From: SG8-38 sp041576815
GTDB taxonomy: Bacteria > Myxococcota_A > Polyangia > Polyangiales > Houyiibacteriaceae
Reading direction: 5' to 3'
NCBI GenBank assembly: GCA_041576815.1
Contig: JBFGKE010000063.1
Coordinates: 1 to 10,966, forward strand
Length of the DNA: 10,966 bases
The notes under the pieces were generated by a model, which was not told the origin of the DNA, ran no database searches, and worked only from the letters and a program-made list of their open reading frames with translations. Positions 6,695 to 10,966 of the stretch are shown here, one piece after another. The position numbers and the translations under genes are program-made. Numbering within the stretch: the stretch's first letter is position 1; the number at the start of each line of letters is the position of its first letter.

Positions 6695-6711
6695 GGGTGG
6701 GGGTGGGCGGG
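6695..6711 (+). other. Perfect four-tract G-quadruplex motif
   Basis: The plus strand reads GGGTGGGGGTGGGCGGG: four runs of at least three G separated by single bases (T, T, C). One-base loops favour a very stable parallel quadruplex. It lies in the 173-base gap between dacB and the peptidase gene, about 100 bases upstream of the peptidase start. Both flanking genes are on the minus strand, so the G-runs are in their template strand and the RNA would be C-rich. More G-runs lie just upstream at 6674-6677 and 6681-6688. Confidence 0.7.
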
Positions 6712-6765
6712 TCGGATGAAACAAAAGGAAACCACGCCCCCGATCCTGCAACTACCCCGCATGCC

Positions 6766-8196
6766 TCAATCCGGTTCGGCCGCGTGATTGGCTAAAAGCC
6801 TGGCGATGTCGTCCGCCAGCTCTCTTGCCTCGGCCTGCCGTCCGGCGATGCCGTTGGCGAGGAAGCTGAACGCCACCGAGCGCTCTGGCTGTCCGAGCAC
6901 GTAGCCCGACAGCGCGATCACGTCGCGGAGCGTGCCCGTCTTGGCGCGGACCATGCGTGGGTGCGGTAAGTCGTCGAGCCGCGACTTGAGCGTGCCGTCG
7001 GCGCCGGCGACGGCGAGGTGCGCGACGTACTCCGCTCTGATAGACGGATCGCGATAGGCCGCAACCAGTGTTTGCGTCAGATGACGTGGCGCGACTTGGT
7101 TGCCATTGAACAGCCCCGAACCGTTGATCATCACGAGGCCGTCGGTGTCGACGCCCATCTTCATGAGCTCCTCCCGCACGGCAAGCAGCCCGCGCGCCGA
7201 CGTGCCCGGCTTCTCCGTCTCGGCCCCCATAATCTTGAGCAGCATCTCGGCGGTGAAGTTGTCGCTCCACTTACCGACCGAATAGAGCAGGGTGCTGAGG
7301 GGCGGCGACGCAATTTCGCCGAGATGCGGAAGCTCCTCCTCGACCACGCCACGCGAAACGTCGAGCGGGCCGCCGACCCCCGCTTTGCGGAGCGCTCGAA
7401 CCAGGAGCGCCGCGGCGTACGCTTTGGGATCGGGAACACGGCGCCGGTAGTACAGGGTGCGGTTCTTGATCGGGATCGGCCCGTCGACGCGAACCGATAG
7501 ATGGCCGTCCTCGGTGACCCGGTCGTCGATTCGGAGCTTGGGCGGCCCGCCGGCTGAGGTCACGGCACGGTTGTCGAGGCGCACGTACTCGTCGTTGAGG
7601 ACTCGCACGCGTGCTGGATCATCGACTTCAGCGCCCGGCCCGACGTGGACGACGTAGCCGTTTCGATTGACCGAGAACGCCGAAATCGCTGCACGAAAAG
7701 AGGCGGATTCGCGCGGCTGCTGATCGAACGCCGGCGGGAGGATCTCGTCGTCGAAATAGCTTTCGTCGATGACGATGCGATCGACCAGGTCGACCCCCCG
7801 CAGGGCCAGGCTTTCGCCCAAGAACGCGAGCGCCGCGTAGCCGAGGCTCGGATCGGCCGACGAACGCACCACCAGCTCGCTCACCCGGCCGTCGTCGATC
7901 GCGCCCTCGACGCGCGTTACGGCCCGGAACGTCGGCCCCAAGCGGCGAAGCGCTGCTGCGGACGTCAAGAGCTTTTGATTGCTTGCAGGATTCCGCGGCT
8001 CGGCTGCCCGATTGCGGTAGAGTTCCTCCCCATCGTCGAGGCGAACCACGTGAATTCCGATCCCATCGCCGAGGCCGGCCCGTCGTACCAAGGCGGCAAT
8101 CGAGCGCGCCAGCGGTTCTGGCGCCTTGGCCGAAGCGCCGGGCTGCACCAGCACGAAGCCGAGGATCGCAAAGAAAAGAAGCGCCCGATGCGCCAT
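6766..8196 (-). CDS. dacB: D-alanyl-D-alanine carboxypeptidase/endopeptidase, PBP4 type (family S13)
   Basis: A 476-residue class C penicillin-binding protein, almost the same length as E. coli PBP4 (477). It should act in the periplasm, removing the terminal D-Ala from muropeptides and cleaving D-Ala-mDAP cross-links during cell-wall remodelling. All three active-site motifs are present at the usual spacing: Ser72-Asn-Gln-Lys75 (SxxK, nucleophile Ser72), Ser311-Asp-Asn313 (SxN) and Lys419-Thr-Gly421 (KTG). The long stretch between the first two fits the extra domains inserted in family S13. The signal peptide has Arg4, a hydrophobic core at about 5-17 and cleavage likely after A21-S22-A23. 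The ATG at 8196 is the only start giving a full signal peptide; I see no good ribosome site before it (GAGGG is 19 bases away). Its first three codons overlap the start of the divergent solute-binding-protein gene. Pro and Arg richness matches the neighbours, with no sign of transfer. Confidence 0.94.
   Translation of the reverse strand: MAHRALLFFAILGFVLVQPGASAKAPEPLARSIAALVRRAGLGDGIGIHVVRLDDGEELYRNRAAEPRNPASNQKLLTSAAALRRLGPTFRAVTRVEGAIDDGRVSELVVRSSADPSLGYAALAFLGESLALRGVDLVDRIVIDESYFDDEILPPAFDQQPRESASFRAAISAFSVNRNGYVVHVGPGAEVDDPARVRVLNDEYVRLDNRAVTSAGGPPKLRIDDRVTEDGHLSVRVDGPIPIKNRTLYYRRRVPDPKAYAAALLVRALRKAGVGGPLDVSRGVVEEELPHLGEIASPPLSTLLYSVGKWSDNFTAEMLLKIMGAETEKPGTSARGLLAVREELMKMGVDTDGLVMINGSGLFNGNQVAPRHLTQTLVAAYRDPSIRAEYVAHLAVAGADGTLKSRLDDLPHPRMVRAKTGTLRDVIALSGYVLGQPERSVAFSFLANGIAGRQAEARELADDIARLLANHAAEPD
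8188..8196. promoter_or_regulatory. Head-to-head overlap of two divergent start codons
   Basis: The nine bases ATGCGCCAT carry the ATG of the plus-strand binding protein (8188-8190) and, as CAT (8194-8196), the ATG of minus-strand dacB. Each gene's leader, ribosome site and promoter must therefore lie inside the other's coding sequence. For the plus gene, an A/G-rich stretch at 8171-8181 (AAGAAAAGAAG) lies six bases before its ATG and also encodes part of the dacB signal-peptide core on the other strand. Confidence 0.6.
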
Positions 8197-9717
8197 CTCG
8201 TGGAGCGTAGCAGCGCCCTCGCCCTGGTCCTAGCAATCGGCTTCGGTTGCGACAGGTCCGTCGAACGGAACGAGGACGCCCTCGTCGTGATGCTCCCGAG
8301 GGACGCGGAGCAGCTCGACCCGCGCTTCGTCGGAGACCCGTACGGGCTTCGCGTGTCCCGACTGATCTTCGGCTCGCTCGTCACGATCGATCCGCGAACG
8401 CTCGAGGTCGTGCCCGACCTCGCGGAATCGGTGGTCGCGGTCAGCCCGACCGAGTTCGAGGTGAGGCTTCGGAACGACCTTCGGTTCAGCGACGGCAGCA
8501 CGCTCGACGCCGAGGACGTGGTCGCGACCTTCGCGGGCGTCGTCGATCCTGGGCTGCGTAGCCGATACGCCCACACCTACCGCCGCATTGCGGAGATGAA
8601 GGTGCCCCATCCGCGGACGGTTCGCTTCATTCTCCGCGAGCCCCACGCGACGTTCCTCACCGATCTCGAGCTTCCGATCGTGCGCGAGGAAGACGCGTTT
8701 CGGCGCATTGCAACGCCCGAGGCCCCGCTGCCGGTCGGCGCGGGCCCCTACCGACTGGTCGCACGCGAGCCGGGGCTGCTCGAGCTTCGGCAGAACCCGC
8801 ACTGGCACCGCGGCACGCCGACGCACCCGCGCCTGCGCCTCGTCGTGATTCGCGACGACAACACCCGCGCGCTACGGATGCTGGCCGGGCAAGGCGACCT
8901 CGCGATCGCATCGGTCCCGCCGCTACTCCTCCCCCTTTTCGAGGACGACGCGAGATTCGAGACGCGGCGCGCGGAAGGCATCTCGACGATGTACTTGGGG
9001 TTTCACACGGACTCCCCCAAGCTCGACGACGTTCGCGTTCGTCGCGCCATCGCGCACGCGATCGATCGGGACCTCCTCGTACGGGCCAAATACGACGGTC
9101 TCGCGCGCGTCACCGAGAGTTGGATCCCCCGAGGACACTGGGCGGAAGTCGGTGACCTCGGGCGGCTTGCCTTCGATCCGGCCGACGCGCGGCGTCTTCT
9201 CGATGAGGCGGGCTTCGGCGACCCGCCAGGCCCCGACCCACGCATGCGCCTCGTGCTTCGGACCACCTCCGAGCGTTTCCGCCAGTCGGTCGCGCGCGCG
9301 ATCGCAGCGATGCTGAAGGACGTCGGCATCGAAGTCGACGTGCGTCCGTCGGAAGCCGCCACGCTGATTTCGGACCTCAATCGAGGCCGATTCGAGATCA
9401 CCCTGCTCCAGGTGCCCGAGGTCATCGAGCCGCACGTGCTGAGCTGGTTCTTCGACTCGGGACGCGTGCCCGGCCCGAACAGCGAGGGCGCCAACCGTTG
9501 GCGCTACCGAAACCCGGAGCTCGATCGGCTTTTCGAGGTCGGCCGAACACGGATCGACCCCGTGGAGCGTCGCGCGGCGTACCGCGAGGTCCAGCGAATC
9601 CTCGCGCGCGATCTTCCGGTGTTGCCTCTTTGGCAGCCGGATACGGTTGCCGTGGTTCGCCGTGGCTGGAGCTTCGACGTGCCGCGCGACGGCCGCTTTG
9701 GAACGCTGGCGTTCTGA
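8188..9717 (+). CDS. Family 5 extracellular solute-binding protein (oligopeptide/dipeptide type)
   Basis: A 509-residue SBP_bac_5 (DppA/OppA/MppA-like) protein that binds a small peptide or similar solute outside the inner membrane and passes it to an ABC importer. Family hallmarks are visible: FSDGSTLDAEDVVATF (about 100-115), PVGAGPYRL (182-190), NPHWHRG (203-209) and LDDVRVRRAIAHAIDRDLLV (279-298), followed by C-terminal segments such as NPELDRLFE. The N-terminus has a short signal with a hydrophobic core at 10-19 and Cys21 in IGFGC. This is a possible lipobox, although Gly at -3 and Phe at -2 are unusual. The open frame runs upstream to 7645, but that part is antisense to dacB and the signal peptide begins at ATG 8188; GTG 8200 is an alternative start. 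No permease or ATPase gene lies nearby in the window, so it may serve a transporter encoded elsewhere. The next gene starts 22 bases later on the same strand. Ligand is unknown; murein peptides are a guess from dacB next door. Confidence 0.9.
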   Translation: MRHLVERSSALALVLAIGFGCDRSVERNEDALVVMLPRDAEQLDPRFVGDPYGLRVSRLIFGSLVTIDPRTLEVVPDLAESVVAVSPTEFEVRLRNDLRFSDGSTLDAEDVVATFAGVVDPGLRSRYAHTYRRIAEMKVPHPRTVRFILREPHATFLTDLELPIVREEDAFRRIATPEAPLPVGAGPYRLVAREPGLLELRQNPHWHRGTPTHPRLRLVVIRDDNTRALRMLAGQGDLAIASVPPLLLPLFEDDARFETRRAEGISTMYLGFHTDSPKLDDVRVRRAIAHAIDRDLLVRAKYDGLARVTESWIPRGHWAEVGDLGRLAFDPADARRLLDEAGFGDPPGPDPRMRLVLRTTSERFRQSVARAIAAMLKDVGIEVDVRPSEAATLISDLNRGRFEITLLQVPEVIEPHVLSWFFDSGRVPGPNSEGANRWRYRNPELDRLFEVGRTRIDPVERRAAYREVQRILARDLPVLPLWQPDTVAVVRRGWSFDVPRDGRFGTLAF

Positions 9718-9739
9718 ACGCGCGGTGGTAGCGTGAAGG

Positions 9740-10966
9740 GTGATCCTCAGGGACCCGGTCCACGGATTGATCGCCTTCGAAGGCCTCGCGGAGCACGTGG
9801 TTCGGTCGCTTCTCGACACGCGCGAGGTTCAGCGCCTTCGCCGCGTTCGTCAGCTCGGGCTCGCCTCGCTCGTATTTCCAGGCGCCGAGCATACCCGCTT
9901 TTCACATGCGATTGGCGCGGCTCACGTCATGCAGGCGCTCCAACAACGCATCGATGCGTGTAGTGGCGAGCTGCCGGTAGACCAGCGGCTGGACGACGCG
10001 GCGCGCGCCGAGGGGCTGGCCGCGGCGCTCCTTCACGACCTCGGACACGGTCCTTTTTCGCACCTCTTCGAGGAGGTGCTTCCGCATGCCAAGCATCACG
10101 AACGGTGGACCCAAGAGATCCTTCTCGACCCATCGACAGACGCGCATCAAACGCTCGAGTCTCTGTCTTCGGGAATGGCGGAGCGCGTCGCGGGCTTGCT
10201 GAGCGGCAACTATCGCCTCGGCTATCTCAGTCAAAGTGTGAGCGGAACGCTCGACGTCGACCGCGCCGACTACCTGCTGCGTGACAGTCACATGACCGGC
10301 GTCCGATACGGACTCTACGACCTCGACTGGCTGCTTCAAGCACTGACGTTCGCGTGCGTCGAAAGCTCGTGGGTGCTCGCGATCCAAGGTCGCAAAGGGC
10401 TACCGCCAGTCGAGAGCTTTTTCCTCGGGCGGCACTTCATGCATCAGCAGGTCTACCACCACAAAGCCACGCGCGCGGCCGAAGCGCTCGTGCGAGCGAT
10501 CTTCATGCGGGTGAGCGAGTTGATCTCCGACGGCGAGCCTCCCGTACCGCTGCTTCCCGCGTTTCGCGCCGCGGCGCTCGGCGAGCCTCTTTCGCTCGGC
10601 GAGCACCTGCGCATGGACGACGCCGAGCTGCTTACCTGCCTCGGCGAGTGGGAGCACGGCGCGGATCCGACGCTTGCCGAGCTGAGCCGACGGCTCCGCT
10701 GCCGGGAGCTTCCCAAGGCGGTCCCGCTTCCGGAAGGCCGCCCAGACCTGTGGGAGCAAGCGGTGGCGCGGGTCGAGGGCATCGTCGCCGCGCGCGGCCT
10801 GCGCCCCGACCTCACGGTCTGGCTCGACGTCGCCGAGGACGTCCCCTACGCAGAGCCCACCGATGCGAGCGCGGAGGGGCTCTGGGTCACACTTCGGCAC
10901 GAGCCGCTTCAGCGGCTTGGAGACGCATCGTTCCTCCTGGGCCAGCTTCGAAACAAGCGTATCGAG
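9740..10966 (+). CDS. SAMHD1/YwfO-like HD-domain phosphohydrolase, likely dNTP triphosphohydrolase (3' end cut)
   Basis: 409 codons are open from GTG 9740 to the window end; relatives of COG1078 are about 430-450 residues, so little is missing. The family hydrolyses dNTPs to nucleosides plus triphosphate. Metal ligands are His56 (TRFSH), His99-Asp100 (LLHDLGHGPFSH) and Asp174 (LDVDRADY), matching SAMHD1 H167, H206, D207 and D311. His103, His108 and His120-Glu121 match H210, H215 and H233-E234. Arg53, Gln38, Tyr178 and Asp182 match R164, Q149, Y315 and D319. Asp26, Gln31 and Arg34 in LLDTREVQRLR match SAMHD1 D137, Q142 and R145, which bind the activating guanine nucleotide. The start is fixed by an in-frame stop at 9734 and by the family opening RDPVHG at residues 4-9. 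AAGG lies directly against the GTG, so the ribosome site is poor. It follows the solute-binding gene by 22 bases and is probably co-transcribed with it. No link of function between the two is apparent. Confidence 0.9.
   Translation, partial: MILRDPVHGLIAFEGLAEHVVRSLLDTREVQRLRRVRQLGLASLVFPGAEHTRFSHAIGAAHVMQALQQRIDACSGELPVDQRLDDAARAEGLAAALLHDLGHGPFSHLFEEVLPHAKHHERWTQEILLDPSTDAHQTLESLSSGMAERVAGLLSGNYRLGYLSQSVSGTLDVDRADYLLRDSHMTGVRYGLYDLDWLLQALTFACVESSWVLAIQGRKGLPPVESFFLGRHFMHQQVYHHKATRAAEALVRAIFMRVSELISDGEPPVPLLPAFRAAALGEPLSLGEHLRMDDAELLTCLGEWEHGADPTLAELSRRLRCRELPKAVPLPEGRPDLWEQAVARVEGIVAARGLRPDLTVWLDVAEDVPYAEPTDASAEGLWVTLRHEPLQRLGDASFLLGQLRNKRIE

Noticed and set aside
6721..6765. Intrinsic terminator after dacB
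   Set aside because: The minus strand has a T-rich run (TTTCCTTTTGTTT), but I could not pair a stable GC stem just before it.
7645..8187. A 181-codon N-terminal extension of the solute-binding protein
   Set aside because: It is entirely antisense to dacB, looks like low-quality Arg-rich sequence, and would bury the signal peptide that starts at ATG 8188.
9902..10900. Two minus-strand frames (161 and 166 codons) opposite the HD hydrolase
   Set aside because: The plus-strand frame is open to the window end and carries the full HD motif set, so these are shadows.

Overview
This 10,966-base window is GC-rich chromosomal DNA from a Gram-negative bacterium. The evidence for an outer membrane is two predicted lipoproteins and a periplasmic class C penicillin-binding protein. 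A Lys/Ala-rich RpoD-type sigma factor, a YhhN-family lysoplasmalogenase, a HEAT-like secreted protein and strong third-position GC bias fit Myxococcota (the former Deltaproteobacteria). That placement is an inference; no rRNA or tRNA gene is present to settle it. I see no CRISPR array, insertion sequence, integrase, prophage or tRNA.

Layout. (1) Positions 1-2001, minus strand: the 5' part of a secreted HEAT-like protein, overlapped by the 3' end of a complete ABC exporter half-transporter. (2) 2002-2241: a divergent intergenic region. (3) 2242-3636, plus: an alternative RpoD-type sigma factor, followed by two hairpins, the second a likely terminator. (4) 3765-4403, plus: a YhhN/TMEM86-type membrane protein. 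(5) 4448-6592, minus: an oligopeptidase B-like serine peptidase that appears to be a lipoprotein. Its upstream region carries hairpins and a perfect four-tract G-quadruplex motif. (6) 6766-8196, minus: a DacB/PBP4-type D-Ala-D-Ala carboxypeptidase. (7) 8188-9717, plus: a family 5 (oligopeptide-type) solute-binding protein whose start codon lies inside the first codons of dacB. (8) 9740-10966, plus: a SAMHD1/YwfO-like HD-domain phosphohydrolase, cut by the window end.

How the genes may work together. Most are housekeeping or envelope genes, and the window does not look like a genomic island. Genes 5 to 7 share a peptide and cell-wall turnover theme: muropeptide cleavage, peptide binding and peptide hydrolysis. 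The head-to-head dacB/binding-protein starts tie two of them together, but joint function is an inference. I find no clear new defence or biosynthetic system. The most distinctive signals are the sigma factor's changed -10-reading residues (His and Ser at the sites of E. coli sigma70 Q437 and T440), the 9-bp head-to-head start-codon overlap, the G-quadruplex upstream of the peptidase, and the near-complete set of SAMHD1 catalytic and allosteric residues in the HD protein.
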